From Nitrospiria bacterium (GTDB taxonomy: Bacteria; Nitrospirota; UBA9217), in NCBI GenBank assembly GCA_919901555.1, contig CAKKPG010000058.1, forward strand, positions 1 through 40,844: 40,844 nt of DNA, written 5' to 3'. The stretch's first letter is position 1. Each line of letters opens with the position of its first letter. The notes beneath the pieces are model-generated. The model was not told the origin of the DNA. It saw only the letters and a list, made by a program, of their open reading frames with translations, and made no database searches. Both the position numbers and the translations under genes were made by a program. Shown piece by piece: positions 23,919 through 30,572 of this stretch.

Positions 23919-24122
23919 TCATTTGTCCTTTTGCCGCTCTTTGAGCTGCCGTTGATATTCGTCGTAGCTCATGCCGGACCGCCCGGCGCACTCGTCCCGC
24001 TCGGCTCCAGGGAGTTTTTGGCATTCCATCTCCTGCTGCATGCGAAGCCCTTCATAGATGTTCGCGCAGCCGGCGCCCATCACGATCAAAAGCATAGTTG
24101 ATATAAAAGCAACCTTTTTCAT
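23919..24122 (-). CDS. small lipoprotein, unknown
   Basis: The 67-residue product has a lipoprotein signal peptide with the lipobox MGAGC (cysteine at residue 19). The mature peptide of about 49 residues is charged, with two further cysteines (EMECQKLPG and DECAGRSG) that could form a disulfide, and ends in a Gln/Lys/Arg-rich tail. GGAGAGGAACAGA precedes the ATG. It is in the same direction as lspA, which would process it. Confidence 0.75.
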   Translation of the reverse strand: MKKVAFISTMLLIVMGAGCANIYEGLRMQQEMECQKLPGAERDECAGRSGMSYDEYQRQLKERQKDK

Positions 24123-24168
24123 TCTGTTCCTCTCCTATAACGAACTGATGGCTTTGCCTGCTCAATAT

Positions 24169-24738
24169 CTACCATTTCATCATCGGCAGCGGGCTGAAGG
24201 GATGACTTTTCATCCGCTGCATGGTCAGCTCAAAAAGCCGCCTGTGAAATCCGGCGTTCGGAAACACTGACAGCACTTGAGCGACAAAGCCGCGCGGAAG
24301 GCCGAATTTAAGTCCTCCCTTTAAGACGTCGATCCAGTCCGCTTTTCGGAACGGTTCTACGAGCCACGCCGGATTCCCTCTGTACTGCGTAAGTTTATGG
24401 TGAAAAGCGACCATTGCTTCAACCTCATCGGTCCATGCGACGCGACTGATCTTCACAAGATATTCCCGCACCAGCAGGCGGGAAGGACCGAGGTAATCGA
24501 AGGTCCTGTGCGTCCAGATGCCGAGATCATGAAAAGCCGCCGCAATAGCGACCTTGTCCTGCTCCGCACCATACCCATCCGACAGCGCGAGACAAAAGTT
24601 GGCGACGCGGTAACAGTGATTTCTGTAGGCCGTGAAGTCCACTCTCAGGCTCTCGCGATGGCTTGCCATAATGCTATTGATGAGGGGAATCTGCTCAAGG
24701 ATGTTCAAGGAGCTCTCAGGCCGGTTATCAGGTTTCAT
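24169..24738 (-). CDS. HD-domain hydrolase
   Basis: I use the ATG at 24738, which overlaps the end of the histidine phosphatase gene by 11 bases and gives 189 residues; the open frame continues upstream but is the other gene's shadow. The HD metal site is visible: an early His in RNHCYRVANF, the paired HD in AAAFHDLGIW, later His residues in MVAFHHKLTQY, and an Asp in RKADWIDVLKGG. HD proteins of this type are phosphohydrolases, often on nucleotides or cyclic dinucleotides, with the substrate unknown here. The coupling to the gene above suggests a joint role. Confidence 0.8.
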   Translation of the reverse strand: MKPDNRPESSLNILEQIPLINSIMASHRESLRVDFTAYRNHCYRVANFCLALSDGYGAEQDKVAIAAAFHDLGIWTHRTFDYLGPSRLLVREYLVKISRVAWTDEVEAMVAFHHKLTQYRGNPAWLVEPFRKADWIDVLKGGLKFGLPRGFVAQVLSVFPNAGFHRRLFELTMQRMKSHPFSPLPMMKW

Positions 24739-25288
24739 GCGTGTACTCCGTAAAGCCCCAATGACGTATCTTCGTCTTCCCGGGGCCAAGCCAGCCAGCA
24801 GACAATAATTCGCGGGCAATATAGCTATTGATAAGCCCATGTCCGACCAAAAGAACAGAGTCGTGCTCGCTTGCCAGAGAAATCAAAAACATCGCCGCAC
24901 CCTGCGCCCTTTTTCGAAATGCATGAATGGACTCGCCGTTGGTTTTAAAACCAAACGCCCATAACAAACGAAACAGCACGGCCCAAACATACGGCGGCAT
25001 TCTGATGAAGGCCGCCGATCTATAAGGCAGTCCCGCTTCCTTGAAAAGTCCATCGGATATCATAGGCGTCCTCGACCCGAGGACCCTGCCGGACTCCACA
25101 GACCGCAACAAGTCGCTCGTAACGATCAGCCTGCACTGTTCTGCGATGGCCAAAGCTTTCGACGGCGGCAATTTGTCTTGGATACCTGCCGAGTTATAGG
25201 AATCGATCCAGTTCTCGAGTTCAGCAGCTCGAATCCATGGCCAGGGCGGCAAACTTGTCCTGCCGTGACGAAGAAGAACTATTTTCAT
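24728..25288 (-). CDS. histidine phosphatase family protein
   Basis: The start is the ATG at 25288 (186 residues); an upstream extension is antisense to hgcB. The catalytic signature IVLLRHGRTS lies at residues 3-12. The second catalytic histidine is in LLVGHGLINSY near residue 152. A conserved glutamate region FKEAGLPY is near 86, and RSVESGRVLGS is near 65. Members of this branched family remove phosphate from small molecules such as sugar phosphates or proteins; the substrate is not evident. It follows hgcB by 29 bases and overlaps the HD gene, so it is most likely transcribed with the mercury-methylation genes. Confidence 0.85.
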   Translation of the reverse strand: MKIVLLRHGRTSLPPWPWIRAAELENWIDSYNSAGIQDKLPPSKALAIAEQCRLIVTSDLLRSVESGRVLGSRTPMISDGLFKEAGLPYRSAAFIRMPPYVWAVLFRLLWAFGFKTNGESIHAFRKRAQGAAMFLISLASEHDSVLLVGHGLINSYIARELLSAGWLGPGKTKIRHWGFTEYTHET

Positions 25289-25317
25289 CAGGATGCCTTG
25301 CTTAAAAAGACCGTGGG

Positions 25318-25611
25318 TTATCCGCAGCACCCGGCCGCGGTGCTGTCGCAACCGCAGGACGGCGGTCTGCCGGTGACCATGCTGTTGATGAGCGCCGCGG
25401 CGCAGCCCACACCGGAGTTCACGGAGATCGCGCCGAACTCGCAGTTCATGGCGCAGGCCCCGCATTCCATGCAGAGGTCCTTGTCCGTGACGGCGGCCAG
25501 CTTTTGGCGCAGCACGAACACGCCCTGCGGGCAGACCTCAACGCATCTGCCGCAGCCCGTGCATTTGTCCGGTGCGTATTGCAAAGTCGCTACATTCGCA
25601 AGATATTTCAT
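25318..25611 (-). CDS. hgcB: HgcB, mercury-methylation ferredoxin
   Basis: This 97-residue dicluster [4Fe-4S] ferredoxin begins at the ATG at 25611, whose bases overlap the hgcA stop (ATGA). Cluster motif 1 is CTGCGRCVEVCP. Motif 2 is CMECGACAMNC, the version with ECGA regarded as diagnostic of HgcB. A lone cysteine follows in SGVGCAA, and the chain ends with a vicinal CC pair (GCCG), both also features of HgcB. It supplies low-potential electrons to keep the HgcA corrinoid in the Co(I) state so that methyl transfer to Hg(II) can occur. The C-terminal cysteines have been proposed to bind Hg(II). The pair order hgcA-hgcB is the usual one. Confidence 0.95.
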   Translation of the reverse strand: MKYLANVATLQYAPDKCTGCGRCVEVCPQGVFVLRQKLAAVTDKDLCMECGACAMNCEFGAISVNSGVGCAAALINSMVTGRPPSCGCDSTAAGCCG

Positions 25612-26696
25612 ACCACACCCCACTCTTTCAGCTTAAACACAATCATGAGGACCAGCGAGATGCCCGCCGTGCCTATATAGATCGGAAGACCGATCTTCAG
25701 CTCCTTTTTGACGCCCGACATGCCGGTGAAGGTCGTTGCCCCGGTGAACTGGAGCGCGAGGTAGGAGCTCAAGGCAGGAAAAAGCAGATATGCAACGATC
25801 AACAGGATAGTATCGTGTCTGTCGATCGTGTTGAAGACGTGCGTAGAGAGGAAGACCGGGAGCATTCCCACGATCCAGCCTTTGATCGCAAAGGAACGGA
25901 AGGGAACAAAGGGAAGCAGCACAGGCGTCACGAACGCGCCGGCAAAGACTGCAAGCAGGGCCATCACCAAAAAGGGCAAGCTGTTAAACCATGCCTCTTT
26001 GAACAGAATTCCCGAAGGCTGGAGTCCGAAGATGAGGAGGATGCCCGCAGCGATCCAGGGGAACTTCTTCATCGCGGGGTTGATCTCCATGGGCGTGAGG
26101 ACCATCCGGTCGAGCAGGGAGAACCTGATGGTGCTTATCTCCTTCGTCTTTTTATACCCCGCCCGGACATAGGCAGGAATGTCTCTGGCGTGCACGGGGC
26201 CGAAAGAGACACTGAACCCCGTCTTTTTCCGGACCCCGCTTGCGTTCACGCCCACGGCGCCGAGCTGCGGAAGAATGAGACGGCGGTGCGATACGACCGT
26301 GTCGAGCTTTGCTTCTGCGATTTTCGCGACCAGTTCATCGGTCCCGAACGTCCCTTTGCCCGCAGCGCACCAGACGTTGATGCTCTTCGTATCGAGCGCG
26401 AGCACCCAGGCGTTCATTCCCTTGAGTGATCTCCGCAGGACATCAAAGCTCAACTTGTAATTGGCGCTTACGAAGACATCGGAGTCCTTGTCCGGATCGC
26501 CCACGGCATACAACCCGGCCGGGACTGCGTAGCTCATCCGAAAGGCGCTGACCCGGCTCTTGATCATACCCCAGTAGTCTGCGCCTGACCAGTTGGATGT
26601 GGCGCGGTAAACCGGACCCGCCTGAGTATGGAGCGCGCCCGCAGCAAAAGGCGGGACCTCCCTTTTTACAAACTTCAGTGTCTGCATGGTCGGCAT
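25608..26696 (-). CDS. hgcA: HgcA, corrinoid mercury methyltransferase
   Basis: This 362-residue membrane-anchored corrinoid protein carries out the methylation of Hg(II) to methylmercury with HgcB. The N-terminal cytosolic domain resembles the corrinoid domain of the CO dehydrogenase/acetyl-CoA synthase methyl carrier. It holds the diagnostic cap helix NVWCAAGKGTF with the cobalt-coordinating Cys110. Nearby conserved segments are VSANYKLSFD near residue 76 and RRLILPQLGAVGVNA near 137. The C-terminal 160 residues contain five membrane helices, as in known HgcA. The start at 26696 has CGAGG upstream. It follows the thioredoxin-like gene by 17 bases. All expected landmarks are intact, so I predict a functional methylator. 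The methyl donor presumably comes from the Wood-Ljungdahl pathway, whose genes are not in the window. Confidence 0.96.
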   Translation of the reverse strand: MPTMQTLKFVKREVPPFAAGALHTQAGPVYRATSNWSGADYWGMIKSRVSAFRMSYAVPAGLYAVGDPDKDSDVFVSANYKLSFDVLRRSLKGMNAWVLALDTKSINVWCAAGKGTFGTDELVAKIAEAKLDTVVSHRRLILPQLGAVGVNASGVRKKTGFSVSFGPVHARDIPAYVRAGYKKTKEISTIRFSLLDRMVLTPMEINPAMKKFPWIAAGILLIFGLQPSGILFKEAWFNSLPFLVMALLAVFAGAFVTPVLLPFVPFRSFAIKGWIVGMLPVFLSTHVFNTIDRHDTILLIVAYLLFPALSSYLALQFTGATTFTGMSGVKKELKIGLPIYIGTAGISLVLMIVFKLKEWGVV

Positions 26697-26713
26697 GTGT
26701 TACCTCGTTGAAG

Positions 26714-26980
26714 TCAAACGCTTCCCTCTCTCTTCAATTCCGAGGCCAGTGCTTCCTCTCCAAAAGCGCCCAAAACCGAGAACGGCCTGTCGTTCACAAC
26801 TACTACCGGCATATTCAATAACGGAATGCCGTACTTGATCCTTTTCCAGAGCGAGAACGTTACCCGCGCCCTCGCCCCTTCTTGTGAGGAAACCCTCTCG
26901 ACCCGGGAAAGCTCATCTTTACATTTCCTGCAAAGCGGTGTTGCGTGGTAAACGACTACCGTTTTTTCCGTGTTCTCCAT
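26714..26980 (-). CDS. small thioredoxin-like CxxC protein in the hgc operon
   Basis: The start is the ATG at 26980 with AGGAGG 8 bases upstream; the frame extends further but without a site. The product has 88 residues. It has a beta strand VVVYHATPL leading to a CRKC redox motif near residue 16, a helix (ELSRVERV), and a second half with LLNMPVVVVNDRPFSVLGAFGEEAL. The proline before the VVVV strand matches the cis-proline of thioredoxin folds, and the whole resembles a glutaredoxin or small thioredoxin. It sits between the regulator gene and hgcA with gaps of 19 and 17 bases. A role in thiol redox of HgcA/HgcB or in Hg(II) delivery is an inference from position. Confidence 0.75.
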   Translation of the reverse strand: MENTEKTVVVYHATPLCRKCKDELSRVERVSSQEGARARVTFSLWKRIKYGIPLLNMPVVVVNDRPFSVLGAFGEEALASELKREGSV

Positions 26981-26999
26981 GGTCGGTTCCTCCTTTTCT

Positions 27000-27284
27000 C
27001 TATTTGCCGAGAATATCACCCATGACCGGACCAAGAATGCCCTTCACCATGCTCTCGAGATTTCCCGCCTTAATGAGGGCGATGCAGCATACCTCTCCGT
27101 CCTTTTCCCAGCTCGTCACCGCCAGCTTGTCGCCCGCCTTGATTCCCGCCTTTGCCCGCAGCTCCTTGGGCAGGACCATCTGGCCCCGTTCGTCAACGGT
27201 GATGATCGCCTCGACGGCGCAGCAGCCCAAGCGCTTGACTGACGGCCCCTTGTTGCTGTTTTTTTCCTTCGCTTCAGTCACCAT
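27000..27284 (-). CDS. AbrB/SpoVT-type protein associated with hgcAB
   Basis: The 94-residue protein has a swapped-hairpin AbrB-type DNA-binding core: AIITVDERGQMVLPKELRAKAGIKAGDKLAV at residues 28-58. It is unusual in having CC pairs before and after the core (GCCAVEA and EVCCIALI) and a C-terminal helix ESMVKGILGPVMGDIL. I recall such proteins being annotated as HgcAB-associated in other genomes; this is from memory. The four cysteines could bind Hg(II), Zn or another thiophilic metal, making it a candidate metal-responsive regulator. It is the first gene of the run, with GGAGG 7 bases before its ATG and the promoter-operator just upstream. Confidence 0.85.
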   Translation of the reverse strand: MVTEAKEKNSNKGPSVKRLGCCAVEAIITVDERGQMVLPKELRAKAGIKAGDKLAVTSWEKDGEVCCIALIKAGNLESMVKGILGPVMGDILGK

Positions 27285-27310
27285 GAATACCTCCGGATCG
27301 CGCCTTTCCC

Positions 27311-27332
27311 TTTATCAGTATAATCTGATAAA
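27311..27332. promoter_or_regulatory. palindromic operator at the hgc promoter
   Basis: TTTATCAG (27311-27318), TATAAT, CTGATAAA (27325-27332) is a perfect 8-bp inverted repeat. It spans the expected transcription start of the minus-strand promoter at 27336-27364, the position of a repressor operator. The AbrB-like product of the first gene is the obvious candidate ligand; an ArsR- or MarR-type regulator from elsewhere is the alternative. Confidence 0.65.
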
Positions 27333-27335
27333 TAA

Positions 27336-27364
27336 GTAATAGCTGATTTTACGGTTTTTGTCAA
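27336..27364 (-). promoter_or_regulatory. sigma70-type promoter of the hgc operon
   Basis: On the minus strand, TTGACA (27359-27364) is followed after exactly 17 bases by TATTAC (27336-27341). The -35 is a perfect match and the -10 matches four of six. The first start codon lies 52 bases downstream of the -10. Confidence 0.7.
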
Positions 27365-27441
27365 GTGTTTTTTCAGGCGGGTCACGGTGCGTACCCCCCC
27401 TCCCCGGGGGAAAGCGTTATTGATGCGGCGCAAACCTGAAA

Positions 27442-27819
27442 TCATTGAATGCGTTCTGCCCCGCTGTTTCTCCGCCGGCGAAACAATCCGATTGTCGGAA
27501 TAAAGAGCAGCCAGAAACCGGAGACAGGCATTATGATCGCGCCCACTGTTGTGATAGAGAGAAAGCTCCACGATAGAAAAGCAGGTGTGTCCATATTATT
27601 GCGCTCAATCCAAACGACAAGGCCGCCGATGATAAGAAGTGAAAGGCCGGTGAACAGAAACCAGAAAGCGGTCTCTCGTTCCGGTTGCTGGTTGAGAGGA
27701 ATGGTGTTAAACAGCCCCTCCCGGAGGATTGAAAACAGAACTTCATGAAACGCGACAACACCGACCAGCGTGTGCAGCATGCCGATCACAAGGATGCTCC
27801 TGCCGACCCATGACTTCAT
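27442..27819 (-). CDS. DUF6463 family membrane protein
   Basis: This 125-residue protein has four membrane segments (about 7-24, 48-68, 80-97 and 100-116). It starts KSWVGRSILVIGMLHTLVGVVAF, matching the DUF6463 family with its conserved G-x-x-H-T-x-x-G in the first helix. The second part includes ETAFWFLFTGLSLLIIGGLVVWIE and MPVSGFWLLFIPTIGLF, ending in an arginine-rich tail. Function is unknown. GGAGGACAGAGCC precedes the ATG. It lies upstream of the hgc promoter, about 77 bases from the -35 box, so it is a separate unit. Confidence 0.75.
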   Translation of the reverse strand: MKSWVGRSILVIGMLHTLVGVVAFHEVLFSILREGLFNTIPLNQQPERETAFWFLFTGLSLLIIGGLVVWIERNNMDTPAFLSWSFLSITTVGAIIMPVSGFWLLFIPTIGLFRRRRNSGAERIQ

Positions 27820-27856
27820 GGCTCTGTCCTCCGTTTCACTATCTCCGGTCTCCCGT

Positions 27857-28789
27857 TTATTTCAGCTCTTCCTTGAGATACTTCGCCTTGACGCTCGCGG
27901 CAATGAACATATCGAAATATTCACGGCGGGGGAGCGCCTTCTTCAGTTCCGACGCGATGTATGCCGGGTCATGTGATTTCGCGGACAGCTCCCTGGCCTT
28001 TGCATCGAATATGAGCAAATACTGCTTCATGTCCGCAACGTCCTGCTTGCTCGAAACCGGGCCGTGGCCGGGAATGATCTTCAGGACGTCAAGTGCGGCG
28101 ATCTTGTCGAGCGTCTTGACCCAGCCGTCCACGTCCGCGTCCCGCATGTTCGGATGAAAGTTCGTAAACAGCGCGTCACCCGCGAACAGGACCTTCACAT
28201 CAGGGACGAGAACGAATGAACTCCCGTCAGTATGCGATGAACCGGGATAGATCAGTTCAACGGTCCTGTCTCCGAGATCAATTGTCATCCTGTCCGTAAA
28301 CGTGAGCGTCGGCAGGACAACCGTCGTGCCCTCCAGGGCCTCGGCGGTAAAACCGTAGTTCAAGGCGCGCTTGATGATGGCGTCGGCGTCCTTTTGCGCT
28401 TCCTTGCGGCAGTTTTCCTGCGCGATGACGGCCGCGCCGAGCTTCACGAACTCGGAGTTTCCCAGCGAGTGGTCCAGATGATGGTGGGTATTGACCACGT
28501 ACTTAATCGGCTTGTCCGTGATTGCCCGGATATCCTTGATGAACCGCTGCGCTTCTTTTGCCGAAGTGAGCGTGTCGACCACAACGACCCCATCTTTGCC
28601 GATGATGATCCCCGCATTCGCGCCGAAGCTGGTCGCGGGCGAGGGATTCTTTGCGTCAACATAGGAATACACACCGTCAGTGATCTTGGTCAAGCCCCCC
28701 GCGAACGCCAATGTGTAAACGTTCAAAACCACCACAACAATGAATACACTGAGAATGCCGAACCTGCTTACCGTGTGAACCATCTTCAT
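27857..28789 (-). CDS. exported MBL-fold metallo-hydrolase
   Basis: I place the start at the ATG at 28789 (311 residues) because GGAGGACACCA precedes it. Residues 1-30 are a signal peptide with a long valine-rich core ending TLAFA. The metallo-beta-lactamase site is intact: HHHLDH in NTHHHLDHSLGN, a later His in PGSSHTDGSS, Asp in LFAGDALFTN, and the last His in IIPGHGPVS. It resembles the periplasmic quinoprotein-relay or SoxH-like MBL proteins rather than true beta-lactamases; the substrate is unknown. It is probably the last gene of the operon that starts with the FMN-binding protein (37-base gap to the DUF2461 gene). Confidence 0.88.
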   Translation of the reverse strand: MKMVHTVSRFGILSVFIVVVVLNVYTLAFAGGLTKITDGVYSYVDAKNPSPATSFGANAGIIIGKDGVVVVDTLTSAKEAQRFIKDIRAITDKPIKYVVNTHHHLDHSLGNSEFVKLGAAVIAQENCRKEAQKDADAIIKRALNYGFTAEALEGTTVVLPTLTFTDRMTIDLGDRTVELIYPGSSHTDGSSFVLVPDVKVLFAGDALFTNFHPNMRDADVDGWVKTLDKIAALDVLKIIPGHGPVSSKQDVADMKQYLLIFDAKARELSAKSHDPAYIASELKKALPRREYFDMFIAASVKAKYLKEELK

Positions 28790-28826
28790 TGGTGTCCTCC
28801 ATAGTGAATACATGCTTGCCAACACG

Positions 28827-29537
28827 CTATTTTCCATTTGTCTTTGACGCCACATTCCGCATAAAATAATAGAGTGGCGCAAGGCGCTTATATCCGGACT
28901 TGATATCCCGAATCAGCGTCCCGCTAAAGAGGGTTTGATCATTCTTCCTATTGCAGACGAGATAAAAACTCTTTCGCTGATACCATGCATGCAGGTCTGC
29001 CGGAAGGCCGGGTTTCAAAATCCGCTTGTACATCTCCCCCTCTACCACAAAGTCTTTCTGTTTCGAATAGAAGGAAATGGCCTTCAGAAATACTTTCGGA
29101 TTCGCGTCGATGATCTCGCGCAGTTTGTCCATCGTGTCTCTTGATGCGTGATAGAACCCCATTCCGTACCGATATGCATTCGGCGTGAGCTCAAAGAAGT
29201 ATGCGGGAGCATCCTGCCAGCCTTCCCCCGGCCGTTTGAATGTGAACCACATAGCGGTTCTGAATGGCGATTTGTCCCTGGAAAACCTCGTATCGCGATA
29301 GATGCGCGAGATCGTCTTGTTCACCGCCGGACGCACTTCGAAGAGTGGATCGATACCAAGCATGATTTCGCCAAGGTCTGAAACCAGATTCTGCATGGGC
29401 GCGAGTAATTGCGCGTTATACTCATGCCAGTGTGCATCGAACCAGAGCTTATCATTGTGAGCTTTGAGAGCTCTGAGAAATGCAATGCTCCGATGCGAAA
29501 ATCCTTGAAAACATTTGTGAGCGAGACTTTTCATCAA
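28827..29537 (-). CDS. DUF2461 family protein
   Basis: This 236-residue soluble protein matches the DUF2461 (TIGR02453) family of unknown function. It shows FLRALKAHNDKLWFDAH near residue 20, SRIYRDTRFSRDKSPFRTAMWF near 77-98, and AYFFELTPNAYRYGMGFYHA near 112-131. The conserved basic and aromatic residues suggest binding of a phosphorylated ligand, but no activity is known. A second in-frame ATG immediately after the first may be the true start. It follows the MarR gene by 2 bases, so the two are co-expressed. Confidence 0.88.
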   Translation of the reverse strand: MMKSLAHKCFQGFSHRSIAFLRALKAHNDKLWFDAHWHEYNAQLLAPMQNLVSDLGEIMLGIDPLFEVRPAVNKTISRIYRDTRFSRDKSPFRTAMWFTFKRPGEGWQDAPAYFFELTPNAYRYGMGFYHASRDTMDKLREIIDANPKVFLKAISFYSKQKDFVVEGEMYKRILKPGLPADLHAWYQRKSFYLVCNRKNDQTLFSGTLIRDIKSGYKRLAPLYYFMRNVASKTNGK

Positions 29538-29539
29538 GG

Positions 29540-29986
29540 CTATTCCGTGGACTCAAATTCATCAAGATTCGCAAGGACGCGACTCAGGTGATTCTCAAAT
29601 TGGCTGATCTCACCACTGCTGAATCCTTGATAGAACAATCCTATCATTTTGTCCGATACACTCTGATACACTGCCCGCATGTTTCTATCCTTCTTTATCA
29701 GGCGGATGATAATTTTCCTCCGGTCTTCGCCGGATATCTCGCGAGTCAAATACCCCGCATCCGCAAGTCTATCCAGCATGCTCGTAAGTGTGGATTTTCC
29801 CAGGGACGTTTTTTGCGCAAGCTCCTGGATCGAGATGCCGTCTCTCTGCCAAAGTACGAAAAGGATCCTGCCCTGGGCCGGACTAATCTCGGTGAGATCG
29901 TACTTCGCCAGAATCTTCGAAAATATCCGCTCCGACAGCAGTTGCACCTTGGCTATCAGAAAACCGCCTTGCCGAACTTTTGTCAT
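29540..29986 (-). CDS. MarR family transcriptional regulator
   Basis: This 148-residue winged-helix repressor starts at the ATG at 29986, with AAAGG upstream; a start 27 bases earlier is possible but would begin within repeat sequence. Helix-turn-helix and wing are seen in SIQELAQKTSLGKSTLTSMLDRLADAGYLTREISGEDRRKIIIRL, with the D-R-R-x wing typical of MarR. The ligand is unknown. The operon promoter carries an 18-base palindrome in its spacer, so autoregulation is likely. The upstream FMN-binding and downstream MBL and DUF2461 genes are the probable targets. Confidence 0.9.
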   Translation of the reverse strand: MTKVRQGGFLIAKVQLLSERIFSKILAKYDLTEISPAQGRILFVLWQRDGISIQELAQKTSLGKSTLTSMLDRLADAGYLTREISGEDRRKIIIRLIKKDRNMRAVYQSVSDKMIGLFYQGFSSGEISQFENHLSRVLANLDEFESTE

Positions 29987-30005
29987 GCCGTGCCTTTCAG
30001 ATATC

Positions 30006-30053
30006 CCCCTCACCTTAATCCTCTCCCCATTGGGGAGAGGGCGGGGTGAGGGG
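30006..30053. repeat. dispersed palindromic repeat, best copy, overlapping a gene end
   Basis: Outer arms CCCCTCACC (30006-30014) and GGTGAGGGG (30045-30053) pair over 9 bases. Inner arms CCTCTCCCC (30020-30028) and GGGGAGAGG (30032-30040) pair over 9 bases with loop ATT. This is the clearest copy of the family also seen near 4072, 4826 and 22055. It encodes the last residues and stop codon of the FMN-binding protein gene and lies just before the marR start. Confidence 0.8.
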
Positions 30054-30512
30054 CATGTCCCAGTGAAACGAATTAAGCTGATGATAATACTTCGCCGTCA
30101 TTGGCCGAAGCCGCAGAACTGTATGGTCGGGATCATGCACGCCGCCGGGATAGTACATCTCCCAGCCCTTCTGCCAAACGTGTTCTTTTTCGGATCGATC
30201 AGTTACGACTGACATCTCTCCGGACAGCATCAGCCCCCGAAACTCACTGGGTTTGCAGTAGTAGCTGGAGACCTTGGGATTCTTTTTGATGTGGTCGATC
30301 TTGGGAGAGGAGGTGTTGGTCGTGAAGTAGACAAGAAAGTCATCCTGATGGTCCTTGAACAGCGCCGCAAGGCCGGGAAACTGTTCTTTCCTTCGCAGGT
30401 TGAACATGGCCCGGGTCTGGGGAAACCCGTCGGGGTCGATAGTGGTTACATAAGCCGCCTCGGCGGTTGCCATCAAGTCCAGACTGAGTCGCTGCGCTTC
30501 GTTTGAGTCCAT
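30015..30512 (-). CDS. pyridoxamine 5'-phosphate oxidase-like FMN-binding protein
   Basis: This 165-residue split-barrel flavoprotein of the general stress protein 26 type shows AAYVTTIDPDGFPQTRAMFNLR near residues 19-40, then VYFTTNTSSPKIDHIKKNPKVSSYYC near 61-86, FRGLMLSGEMSVV and a W.KGWEMYYPGG segment. Members bind FMN or related cofactors; the substrate here is unknown. The normal domain ends near residue 150. The last dozen residues (PLTPPSPQWGED) and the stop are encoded by a palindromic repeat, so the original C-terminus has been replaced. The start at 30512 has GAGGGGG. It heads the operon with marR, DUF2461 and the MBL gene. Confidence 0.87.
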   Translation of the reverse strand: MDSNEAQRLSLDLMATAEAAYVTTIDPDGFPQTRAMFNLRRKEQFPGLAALFKDHQDDFLVYFTTNTSSPKIDHIKKNPKVSSYYCKPSEFRGLMLSGEMSVVTDRSEKEHVWQKGWEMYYPGGVHDPDHTVLRLRPMTAKYYHQLNSFHWDMPLTPPSPQWGED

Positions 30513-30542
30513 GACGCCCCCTCACGACAGTTGGTTTTATAG

Positions 30543-30572
30543 AGTATAGTTCTATGTAGAACTAATTGTCAA
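30543..30572 (-). promoter_or_regulatory. promoter with MarR-type operator for the FMN-protein/marR operon
   Basis: On the minus strand TTGACA (30567-30572) and TATACT (30543-30548) are separated by 18 bases. TAGTTCT-ACAT-AGAACTA (30547-30564), a perfect 7-bp inverted repeat, fills the spacer and touches the -10. A palindrome of this size between -35 and -10 is the common layout for MarR repression. Confidence 0.75.

Noticed and set aside
27380-27420. C/G-rich palindrome near CCCCTCCCCGGGGG as a DUF6463 terminator
   Set aside because: No T-run follows on the minus strand and the stem is short, so termination is not supported.
27857-28789. MBL-fold protein as a beta-lactamase resistance gene
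   Set aside because: It lacks class B lactamase signatures beyond the shared HxHxDH site and better resembles broad periplasmic MBL hydrolases.
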